From positions 124,001 to 188,000 of the forward strand of contig FWCC01000268.1 in NCBI GenBank assembly GCA_900169235.1: a stretch of DNA of 64,000 nucleotides, in the 5' to 3' direction. Made by a program: the position numbers and the translations under genes. Positions 1 through 9,463 of this stretch are shown here, piece by piece. The stretch is from Zarea fungicola (lineage: Eukaryota; Ascomycota; Sordariomycetes; Hypocreales; Cordycipitaceae). Within the stretch, counting starts at the first letter, position 1. Every line of letters starts with the position of its first letter. The notes under the pieces were generated by a model. That model ran no database searches, was not told where the DNA came from, and worked only from the letters and a program-made list of their open reading frames with translations.

Positions 1-1
1 C

Positions 2-952
2 GCCGACTACGTTCGTGACGCACTCCGTGCCGGCACCGATCTCTCCGCCGAACGAATTGACGCCATCAGCTTTGTCGAGGTCGATCTCCTCGGCGACAAG
101 GGCTGGGACGAGGCCACCAATGGCGTTGACTACGTACAGCACCTCGCCTCTCCCTTCCCGTCAACGGAACCCGAAGACGAAAACGAGCTCATAAAGCCCG
201 CACGCGAGGGCACCCTACGTGCTCTCCGCGCAGCGAAGAAGGCCGGCTCCGTCCAGCGATTTGTTCTGACCTCGTCGGTCGTCGCCATCAACTACGGCCA
301 CGCTGCGCGTGGTGCCGCCGAGGACCCGTTTACAGAAAAGGACTGGTCAGAGATGGAGAACCCCAAGAGTTACATAGGTGCCTATCCAAAGAGTAAGACG
401 ATTGCCGAGCGCGCGGCGTGGGATTGGCTCGCGGGCGAGGAAGGCAACAGCGCCTTTGAGATGGCGGCCGTGAACCCGGTCATGGTGTACGGGCCTACGC
501 TCGGCAAGGGCGTTAATACCAGCCTGGAGATCCCCAAGCGCATGCTCGCTGGCGAGCTGCCTGCCCTCCCGGACATCCACGTTGGCGTGGCCGACGTCCG
601 CGACGTGGCTGACCTGCACATCCTGGCCATGGAGTCACCAAAGGCGGCCGGCCAGCGCTACCTCGCCGTCTCGGACGAGCCGAGCGTATCGATGAAGCAA
701 ATGGCTGCCGATCTGAAAAAGGGTCTTCCCCCGGCGGATACCAGAAAGGTGCCGAGCATGTCGGCGCCAAAGATCATGCTGCGCATTTTTGGAATCTTTG
801 ACAAGAGTGTGAGACTCGTTGTGCCAGAAGTTGGCATGATTCGTCCCGTGTCCAATGCAAAGGCGCGCGAGGAGCTGGGATGGCGTCCGCGGAGCGCCGC
901 CGAGGCCATTGTCGCCAGTGCTATGAGTCTAAAGGCCAATGGCCAAGTCTGA
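2..952 (+). CDS. NAD(P)-dependent extended SDR reductase, 5'-truncated by the window edge
   Basis: The frame is open from base 2 to the TGA at 950-952, giving 316 residues; the N-terminus with the nucleotide-binding GxxGxxG loop lies outside the window. The visible part has the layout of the dihydroflavonol-4-reductase / Gre2-like extended short-chain dehydrogenases. It carries the 'HLASPFP' segment, the strand 'RFVLTSSVVAI' ending in the catalytic serine region, and the catalytic Y-x3-K as YPKSK (about residue 128 of the visible protein). Further on are the 'NPVMVYGPTLGK' substrate-loop segment and 'VADVRDVADLHILAM', typical of this family. These enzymes use NAD(P)H to reduce carbonyls of small metabolites in the cytosol; the substrate here cannot be read from sequence. 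No intron is needed within the visible part. A second, clearly different paralogue lies at 37901-39030. Confidence 0.9.
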   Translation, partial: ADYVRDALRAGTDLSAERIDAISFVEVDLLGDKGWDEATNGVDYVQHLASPFPSTEPEDENELIKPAREGTLRALRAAKKAGSVQRFVLTSSVVAINYGHAARGAAEDPFTEKDWSEMENPKSYIGAYPKSKTIAERAAWDWLAGEEGNSAFEMAAVNPVMVYGPTLGKGVNTSLEIPKRMLAGELPALPDIHVGVADVRDVADLHILAMESPKAAGQRYLAVSDEPSVSMKQMAADLKKGLPPADTRKVPSMSAPKIMLRIFGIFDKSVRLVVPEVGMIRPVSNAKAREELGWRPRSAAEAIVASAMSLKANGQV

Positions 953-2786
953 GATTTTGCGCAAGTGTGTTGGATTGACTATTCTTGCCTGTTCTTGTAT
1001 ATTTATTTTGTACCAGGTACCTAAGCAGCCTTACATGTGCATTGTTGTACCTGACGCAACGATACCTCTCCTTTCATATGGGTCAAATGATCCACACGAG
1101 CCTAAATTGTCGTAATTAAAGATGTTTCTGGTAAGGTACTCAATTGATGGATATATCTACTGCAGAGCGTTCTGGATGTCTACGGTACCTATATAGGCTG
1201 TGGGACAGTAGTAACCATACAGGTGTCACACGGCAGTGAGTACACCGCTGGCTCACCGCCGTACTCACGGACGGATAGAAGCGTCAAGGCTACATCTCAA
1301 CTATTAATGAGCTCAATACCCCTGGAGAAAAGTCCGCATTTCATCGAACTGTTTAACGCATGTGAGATCGGTATACAGACAACTGACCAATCATAGCCCT
1401 GGTCTTCACCGAGAATGTCAAGCTTGAAAAAAGGCTCCGCATTTGACAGGAATCATATGTATTCGGGATTTCTACATCAGAAATCCTCTACTATGTACAA
1501 GAATTTGACAAAACTCCAATCCAACACAACCACTGCAACCCAGCCCCTTACCCAGATCTATTTAGGAAGGCAGCCAAGACAGTCTTCGTTCAACGATCTG
1601 GCTGCGAATACCTATCCGAGGTGTCTATCACATGTCTCAGGCAATAGCAAGGACACGATGAGCGAGTGGACAATATAGCATAATAATGAAAGACCTGTCA
1701 AGAAACAAGCTCGAATGAACAAGGAGCAAGGGTGACCGGCAGTGGCGAAACACTTGTTTGCACAGCATGCGACAGACCAAAACAAAACTAGAAGGGGTAT
1801 AAATAGTACACAAAATAACAAAATAACATACCCATACCACACAGTCTGTCATATATTCATACACATAGAGGGGTTTCCAATTTTACACTCACTCTAAACC
1901 ATTATTCCCATACTCGTTTGCGCCAATGATCAAGTAGCAAACGGGGCCCTGCCGGCATAGAAAAATTAGGTTTGTTCAATTTTCAAGTCCAGGGCGTGCA
2001 AGCCCCGGCCCCCCTGCACTGCGACATGTGCAAGACAGTTCCGTCTACTGCCTGAAACATTGAAGAAGAATGATTGATGCGCTTCATAAGCATCGCCGAC
2101 CTAAAAAGCAAAACAGAGGTCTCCCCCTGCCATGGTTGGTGTAAAGGATCTCATGCTGTCCATCCTGCGGTGTTCGTCACGGGCAATCGATACCGATCGC
2201 AGCGTCGGATGCAAGGGAGACGTGATATTGGGGAGAAGCGCACCGACCAAGATAATTTTTCCAAGACAACAGAGCTGTATACAGGCGTGCGTTGCTCTGT
2301 ACCAAAAACCGGACAGTAAGAAACATTAAAACCGTGCTGCAGCACAGAGAAACAACAGTCAAACATTGTCCAAAAAAAAAAAAGAAAGCAAAATCAACAC
2401 CAGACATAATAATGATAAAAAGTAAAGAGCCGTGAGGCTTTCCCATCTTGCTAAGCCGTGAGGCCCTCGATCCAAATCTTTCCTAGGTTTTCCCACTGGT
2501 CTGTCTGAAATAAGCATCTGCAATACTGAGCCATAGCTCTGGTGTGCTAGATGTACTGGTAGACTGCTGTCTGATTGTGAGGGCGATAGTTTCAGGTCTG
2601 CCGTATTTTGCTGGCAGTTTCTCTGCGAAGAGTAGTTGGGTAGTCGTGATAAAAAATATTTTCCTGGCATATGCAGATGCAGGGTTCTGCTTTGTCGTGG
2701 GACTGCCATGTTGGTGTATATTGTAATATTGCCTCGGAGCGTAATCGGCCATATGTCTGACAGCCTATGAACGCCATCACGACGCT
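953..2786. other. Intergenic, no gene recognised
   Basis: This is the space between the reductase stop and the convergent stop of the CNL1-like gene. Short open frames exist on both strands (for example 1415-1678 and 2359-2709), but none shows a domain, sensible codon use or splice-linked continuation. A 12-base A-tract lies near 2371-2382. The first few hundred bases should hold the 3' UTRs of the two flanking genes. Confidence 0.6.
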
Positions 2787-3311
2787 TTAATGTCGATGCC
2801 GATGTGAGGAGCTGTGGTGGCGTGAGCTATGTTTGTGTGAATGGTGTGAGGATGAGTGCTTGTGGCGACTTGACGACCCGCTAGTCTCCAGGCTTCGTTC
2901 CAGGTCTTCGACTCTCGAGCGGTAGCCTTTGACAATAGCCTTGACATTATTAATGCGATCAAAGTCCATTTCAAGCTCATCAAGCTGGCGCAGAATCTCG
3001 GTGTAGCGGGCAATTTCAGCGTCGGCTCCGTCGATGATGTTGCCGGCGCGGTCATACTGCAGTTGGGTGAACATTTGAGCCTGTTGGCTGAGATGGTTGA
3101 TATTCTGCTCGATGCTAGCTATGAGGCGATCAAAGTATCGACCGAGCGCGGTGAGAGACGAGCTATCGAGCATCAAGAGTCCCTGGCTGCTAGCTCTACT
3201 CGCAGCACGGGAGGAACTTGAGCCGGCGAGAGCAGCCTGACCCTGGCGCAACAGCTGGATCTCTTCGGCGCTGAGGCCCAATTGCGTATCTGGCACGGCG
3301 TTGGTCGTCAT
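2787..3311 (-). CDS. BLOC-1 complex subunit CNL1-like protein with a histidine-rich tail
   Basis: The gene is a single exon of 174 residues. The first in-frame ATG (at 3311) is taken as the start. The frame stays open upstream to about 3407, but without another ATG. The N-terminal part has a helix 'GLSAEEIQLLRQGQAAL', then a Ser/Ala-rich linker and the segment 'SRAASRASSQGLLMLDSSSL'. It continues as a long amphipathic coiled coil (about residues 60-140) containing 'LGRYFDRLI', 'YDRAGN' and 'ADAEIARYTEILRQLDELE'. This order matches, from memory, fungal CNL1 subunits of BLOC-1, which work in endosomal sorting. The last 29 residues are almost only Ser, His, Lys and Arg (11 His), which I do not remember as a family feature. 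The alternative is another small coiled-coil protein. Confidence 0.72.
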   Translation of the reverse strand: MTTNAVPDTQLGLSAEEIQLLRQGQAALAGSSSSRAASRASSQGLLMLDSSSLTALGRYFDRLIASIEQNINHLSQQAQMFTQLQYDRAGNIIDGADAEIARYTEILRQLDELEMDFDRINNVKAIVKGYRSRVEDLERSLETSGSSSRHKHSSSHHSHKHSSRHHSSSHRHRH

Positions 3312-6220
3312 GGCGGCGCACTCGGCGGGCGGCGAGGGGCAGGGCGCCCGGGCGCTGGAACGGGTTTGAGGACCAGCGTCGTGTTTAGCGCCAAGCGATG
3401 GCAGCAACTGAGGAGCATGTGCCTAGCTGTGCTCTTTTTTATTTTTATTCGCTGCCTACAAAAGGCAGGCGATGCTGTGTCCGAAGCAAAAGCTCTGGAG
3501 GGAGGCGGCGTTGGGTCTGGCGGAAAGCTGAAAAAGGGCTGTCTCTGTCTATCGGCAGCCGGCGTAGCGTGGGGAACGAGGATGGAGAGCGTCGGGCAAC
3601 GAACGGGCGCATCAAGTCTACCGAGGCTGCTGCTCGCGGTGAATCCGACGAGGATACAGTACAGCTTGGTTGAGCGACAGCAGCAAGGTTCATGGCCTCG
3701 TGGCAGCGTCGTCGACGTTGACGGGCATCGTCGTTGGGGAGGGGGGCCGCCTAGAGCTTTGGGGGATTTGAGCCGTTGGTGAGCCGGGGATGGAGAGAGG
3801 GGGCTCGAGATGATAAACGGAAAAATAATGGCTTTTTGATCACCAGCACCTCAGAGACGAAACAGAAGCACCAGCGGCTACGCTAGCGCCGGGGAGGAAG
3901 GACGACGAAAAAGATGGGTGGTGGTGGTAGTGGCACATGTTGGTTAGTATGAAACCATGGGCTAGGGTCAGGATAATGGGAGAGAAATAGGCATCGCGAG
4001 CTAGAGTTTGGGGTGTCAGAGGGTGTCTGTCCACTTAGTCTTTAGTGTGTGTGTGCTGTGCCTAATAAATGCAATTCTGCCATGGCGTCGGAGATGTGTC
4101 TTCAGTCTGTCCGCCATAAGGGGTGTTATTTAATGACTGGGTGAGTAGCTAGATAGCGGCCTTGGGCCGCTAGAGCTACCCTGATGTGCCATGTCCACCC
4201 GCTGTAGCGCCGAGAAGCTTACTGGTAGAGGCTTTCCTTCAGTGCTCTCTGCCCACTAACTGGACTCAAACAGGACAACAACCTATCGAGACCCTGGTAC
4301 TTATTTCATCCATCAGGTTTTCTTCTACTTCTCTGAAATTGTCAATAGGTCGGGGCGCCACCGGCTGCTCCGGTCACATCTGCCAATACTTCCAATATTT
4401 CTTTACTGGCCTCATTTTGCTCTAGCTATACATAAATTGACGTCGTAGAATGCCATTGATATCAGTACCAGTTTCAGCCTCACTAGAGCAACTATTATCG
4501 GGGTAGCTCATTGCGAAATCCTAAACACGTTTGTTTTAGTGTTAAAAAAGAAGCTTCGAAGTCGAACTCGAGGAAAAATATCCTGGACGAAATAAAATAG
4601 AAAAAAAGAGCCAGCTTTGGTCAGTCATCACTTACCTAGCTACTATTCTACTAATCCGTTCATCAATAGCTCAACTTTACAGGGCAAATCAGATATCTTT
4701 CCCTAAAGAGGACAATCAACAAAATTTAGGGTTCAATTGAAGCATAACCAGGATGAATGCGAATGAATTTTCAACCCCAACTACCGTGCTAGCCGTCCGT
4801 TTCTTTCTCTGGTCAATGATGCGTCCTTTACAAGGGTCATCACACGCCGGCCAACATCGCACCGGACCTAGTAGGACCAGAAGAAGCTTCAAAGGCGAGA
4901 ATCCAGTTCGAAAGGCCTCCTAATAACCAATGAAAGGAAAACATGGTGGTCGAGGATACTCTGACTTGTGCACCCTATCTTTGATCGCCCGTTGGTCCTG
5001 TGTCTTCACCTAACAGCAGCGTGTGTCTCTCCAATTGACGGCCCAAGAATAAAGGCCAGCGATATAATGGCTCTTATTTTGTTTGTCAGCGCAGTACAGA
5101 GATCTCCCCTGCTCTTTGGACAGGCACAAGGCTGCGATCGCCTTGTCCTGAGGGGTCACGAGGCGATAAAGATGTGAGGCGCCAATCCTCTACCTTACGG
5201 TATTTTGTGGTACATGCTGTGATGACGTGCGAAGGTGGCTGCTCTGTACAGTTGCATGTCAGGTTCCGTCTGTATGAGGTAAAAAAAGAAAAAGAAAAAG
5301 GCACTTACTCTAAAAGGCGCCATAGAGAAGGCTCGCGCAGAATGCAACGCTGTACGTTCGGATAGGCAGATTCAAGATGTGCGAAGATCATAGTGAGCAG
5401 CTCAAAGACCTCTGATCAAGTGTCTCGACGGTCACTTGAATCGACCTCGTATGTAAAGTTATCTCAACTTCCGGTCTAGGCCATCCATGGCCTGCATTCG
5501 TTCCGTCAGCCAGCAACGGCGTCCAGCTTGATGGGCTGGATAAAGGCCGACCGTGGTGCGGAAGGCCAGTTGCCAGATTAATTAAATAAATGGCAATGCT
5601 TCAGTTTTAAGCATTAAATTAATACGGACAAAAAGAGGGGAACCGCGTTTTGGTGGTGTGACTGAGCAAGCCTGGATTATGTTGACATGTTTGCGGGCGT
5701 GGTCAGCCGGTATTGCTCGGCATTGGAAGCATGGCAGGCGATGCCAATGACGATTTTATTCAGTGTAAGGACGTCTCAGCTTTATTCGCGAAAAATGTAT
5801 CTGGATGCGGGCGGCATTGTGGGCGGCGACAATGATATATATAATTCAGAGGCCAGATTTCGCGACTCAGACGAAACTCGTCAATTAGCTATAGAAGCGC
5901 TTTCGTTTGTTTTGTTTCCACGAGCCTCATGATTCGTGACTGAGAAAGTGATTTAATAAGTCGCAGAGATCTTACCAATGAGAATGGCTGGCATACTTTG
6001 TAAAGAATTTGGCAACGGCCCTCGTGGAAAGCTGTGACTTCCCGTACCTGCGATAGCAATTATTTGCCACTATTAGCCTTGATTCTCCCGTTGCGCTTAT
6101 CGCACATATTTCTACGGTTTCTTTTTACCCTAAGCTTGATTATGCGCTTTTGTTACCAGACTAAGCTACATCAACCAGCACCAACTACCTGACGAGTACA
6201 CCATAGACCACTCACAATCA
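3312..6220. other. Intergenic, no gene recognised
   Basis: This stretch lies upstream of the CNL1-like gene and downstream of the Fic pseudogene. Bases 3312-3800 are GC-richer and hold several overlapping shadow frames, so they are probably promoter and 5' UTR of the CNL1-like gene. From about 4100 the composition becomes more AT-rich and stop-dense in all frames. I see no conserved domain, tRNA or structured repeat. Confidence 0.55.
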
Positions 6221-7012
6221 TTATACTGCCCCCTTACGTTTCCAATTCAACTTCTGCTTTATCTTTCGTAAACATTTAACAGCCTTAGACAATGCGAAAG
6301 CCACATCCTCTCCGTGACGTTCCATCGTCGCCGACGACCTCTTCTTGATATCCATGTATTCTTTCCTATCTGCACCGTCCTCCCCAATAGCCAGAACGGT
6401 ACTAACAAGACGAAATAAGATCGCAGTCAGAATAATCAGACACAGTCTACCATTTTCATCCAAAAACAGGTGAATTTGCGCACATTCCAGTGAGTACTTC
6501 GTGGCCATCGAGAAAGGATCAACAGAAAATCGTGGCACATCTGGGCCATCTTCGATGGTATTCTGGTAGACACAACGAAATTCGTATTCCAAGCTCCGAC
6601 AATAACGACACGATATTGTCCAGCGTATTGTTCGCGCGGTGTTTCAGGCCCTTCTCAGTGCATCACTGATATTTGGTGCGGCTCTAATTAGCTCTTCTGT
6701 CATGGGCTCGTCGTTGATGAAAAACCCATTTATGACATGCAGATATGCCTTTATATGTTGGAGAATTTCTTTTCGACCTCGCAGGACGTTGTGAGGTGAT
6801 TGTTCGCGCAACGATGGATCAATTTCGAAAATTTCCTCCAAAGTCTCAGAACAAAAGGACTCTGACCGTCTGATCTGACGCCTTAATCCAAATTTCGCTA
6901 ACCTCGTCACCATGAAGTACCTTTTGACAAATGTAGCTTGTGATATCAAATTGAGACCGGCGCATTCATTCTGATTCCTACAAAAGATAGCGTGAATCAA
7001 TATGTTTTCCAT
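6221..7012 (-). pseudogene. Decayed Fic-domain (Fic/DOC, AMPylase-like) gene
   Basis: One reading frame runs from the ATG at 7012 to a stop at 6221, broken by an in-frame TGA at 6644-6646. Seventeen open codons follow the TGA before the rest of the frame continues. The upstream half contains 'ECAGLNL', 'RKEILQHIKAYLHVIN' and 'EPMTEELIRAA', which fit the region before the active site of fungal Fic proteins. The downstream half has 'DPFSMATKYSLECAQIH' followed by HLFLDENGR, where the family motif is HPFxDGNGR, and then 'EDGADRKEYMDIKKR'. Fic enzymes transfer AMP or related groups onto hydroxyl side chains. The catalytic His and the Asn-Gly-Arg end are kept, but Pro is Leu (CTG) and the first Gly is Glu (GAA). 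With the stop codon, this points to loss of function. A sequencing error at the TGA cannot be excluded, but it would not explain the motif changes. Confidence 0.75.
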
Positions 7013-7266
7013 TTCTTTCCGTAGTTTTGCTGATGCTGCATGGTCTGATTGAGAAACAACAGCCCTGCTACTCCAAACATGATAGTTGGATCCAAACTAT
7101 CTTTGTAGGTCTGGCAACGGTCATTTTTATCGATAGACCCCGTTTTTTTACCAACATCAACCAAGAGATCGGACCCGGCAACATAATTGGAAGACTAGTC
7201 TCTGTTGAAGGAAATTTATCAGTATCAGACTTAATTAATCGCGGCCACAATTTCCTGAGTCACAAT

Positions 7267-7545
7267 TTACATGAATGGAAAGTCTATGATGGCCATAACT
7301 AACCATATATATACGCCACCTACTTTTTGATCTGGTTGCGGCACCAGATTGAGTTTATGGCGCGGCACCTCAAAAATTGTGTTCACGGCCACCACACACA
7401 AACAAGCACGAAAGAAGAAGTGGGAGAAATTATGTATTTCTTCTACATTTTTGGATGCACTAATGTTTCTCAAGTATTCCGAGCTACTCCTAGCATCCTC
7501 CGTCAGTTTTGGTGCAATAAATGTATTATACGCTGACATGAGCAA
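7267..7545 (-). other. Unassigned open frame near the Fic pseudogene
   Basis: A 92-codon open stretch on the same strand as the Fic pseudogene, with a hydrophobic central segment ('FFFRACLCVVAVNTIF'). A possible donor (GTAGGTGG) lies in it after 'LVPQPDQK'. It could be an exon of a decayed gene upstream of the Fic relic, or chance. No family was recognised. Confidence 0.15.
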
Positions 7546-7758
7546 TCTGTCGACAGTTCTATCTCACCCTTGAAATAAAATCAATGTTTAGCAATTATTG
7601 CAGAGAAAAGCCCACGTCAGGACCCTATCTGACCCAAACATGACCTGTCCATTTCACCCAAGTCAACGGCTCGGCAACAGAACTGACTGACCAAACAGGC
7701 TTCCACCCATGCCAGGTAAGTAAAAGATAAGTTTACCGATTGATGCCAAGCGCAATAA

Positions 7759-8061
7759 TCAAATGTAAACAGCGGATAATTGACTCCGTAGGATATTAAT
7801 TCTATTCTCCGTATCCAGCGTCGCTGTGCTGATTTCATACTCTCGTTGGAACAGCATCGCAATGGCCCCTTCGAGCTCAAGGCACGCAGCGTACTTGTCA
7901 TTAGTGGTACTACTGTCGTTGGTACACTTGAGGGAGTCGAGTGTTCCCTTACTGGCTTTGATAGCCGACTGAATGTCATAGTACTCCCTCCTCAGCTTCA
8001 CAAGCCCCTTCTCCAAACCATTAAGTTTGGCCTGAAGTTGTTCTGCAGAAGACTCCATCAT
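7759..8061 (-). CDS. Possible small coiled-coil protein or orphan exon
   Basis: A 100-residue frame with a real ATG-ATG start at 8061. It is rich in Leu, Glu, Lys and Gln with heptad-like spacing in its first 45 residues ('EQLQAKLNGLEKGLVKL') and near its end ('LDTENRINILRSQL'). The composition is more protein-like than the surrounding shadow frames. No family was recognised. It may be an intact small gene, the first exon of a decayed gene that includes the 7267-7545 frame, or chance. Confidence 0.3.
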   Translation of the reverse strand: MMESSAEQLQAKLNGLEKGLVKLRREYYDIQSAIKASKGTLDSLKCTNDSSTTNDKYAACLELEGAIAMLFQREYEISTATLDTENRINILRSQLSAVYI

Positions 8062-8274
8062 TTTTGAAACAGGAGTATTTGCGATAATCTGAATTTGGCT
8101 TCAGAATGTGGAAATAAGAAAGTCTAGTGTGGTTGTTGGGAAGCCTGGTGCGAAGATGTGTGAGAAGATGATCTGAAAAACCTTGGCTGGATGACTTGCA
8201 AGGATAACTGGTTAGACAAATCATCACTAATTACTGAAATAGAAAGATATTTATGCTCATGACTTAGTTGACTA

Positions 8275-9463
8275 TTAATGTGACTCGGTATATATACTCT
8301 CTCCTTCTTCTCGGCAGATCTTTGAAAGGTCGCCGACAAACGCTGAATATATGCCGCCTGTCTTACAACGTAAGCTAACACATTGAATGATTATATCATG
8401 TTTATGCCTCCAGTGTAACCGTGCACTGAAGGAAAGATCATCAAAGTAAACAGCAAAAGCTGTCGCAAAAGGCGGTATGAAACTGGTCGACGTGATAATG
8501 CATCCTGCCTCGCATGGTTTGAACCCTCGGCGAGCCGTAACTCTTTCAAGATAGTCTTGCGAAGAGTCTGACGTTGAAGAAGTAGATTTCCACAAGAACT
8601 TAAGAAAATTCGGTCTCAAAATTGAATGATACAGGGGTAGCTGAGAGAACCATAAAATATTCCCGTTAACCTCAGTCCCTGTGTCCAATCGCGATTTGTG
8701 ATACACGTTCCACCACATCATGCCCAGAGGGAGTAACGCAAGCGCCGTGGCATCCAGCCCCTCACAGTCAAATATGATAGCGGTGAGATGTAAAAGTCAT
8801 TCAAGAGTCTGCTACCACATAAAACCAATTCTACAAAGCGTTTCTTGTGGTCACCAAGCAAATACCAGCTGTCGATTTCCTCCTGGCTGAGGTTCTACAA
8901 TAGGACTGGCCGGCTCTGCTTTTGAACATGGTTCAGACGAACATTATTAACATCATACGAGAAATATAATGGCTTGCCCATATCCAATGAGAGTAGCCAC
9001 ACCACTGCAACTGTAGGTCCAGTGAAGGAGTTGGTTGCGAGTGCAACAACGTTGTGCAAGCTTCTGGCGGTAGCCGAGAGGTGCAACCCTAAATTCCGAG
9101 GATAATTCAAGACACACAGTTTTCTTTGCTCAAAGGAGTCCACAATAGCAGCTTATGGTACACCAAGATCTGGTTTTCTGCAAGGAGCCGCTCTGTGTAG
9201 TGCAGACATTAAATGTCTGCTGCAGCTGCCTCGTTGCCATGCGGCGTGTGCTCTAGATAGGAGCAAATCCACAGCTGGAGCGATTCGTATACAGGACATT
9301 CATTTTTACTTTCAATTGCAAACGGAATGCAAGGTAGAGTTAATACCATTGATGTAGGCCCACATAGAAAAAGTACTAGTCCATATTTTTCAATCATCGC
9401 GACCCGGTCCACTGGACGCATCCATCCTGAATCACACGAAATCTTTGGTGTGAAAATCTTCAA
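8275..9463 (-). pseudogene. Possible remains of a larger gene: three open blocks on one strand
   Basis: Three consecutive open blocks lie on the minus strand in different frames: 9209-9463, 8895-9143 and 8275-8721. The last starts with ATG-ATG and has a plausible protein composition ('YLERVTARRGFKPCEAG', 'WRHKHDIIIQCVSLR'). The blocks are separated by stop-rich gaps with no convincing introns. Together they look like a decayed intron-containing gene, but I recognise no family and chance is possible. Confidence 0.22.

Noticed and set aside
6644..7012. Reading the Fic relic as RIP-mutated on CpA sites
   Set aside because: The visible motif changes are transitions, but the inferred contexts (CpG, or G after G) are not the classic CpA pattern, so RIP is not claimed.
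8505..8535. GGTTCAAACC resembling a tRNA B box on the minus strand
   Set aside because: No A box or cloverleaf lies around it; it is within an open protein-like frame.
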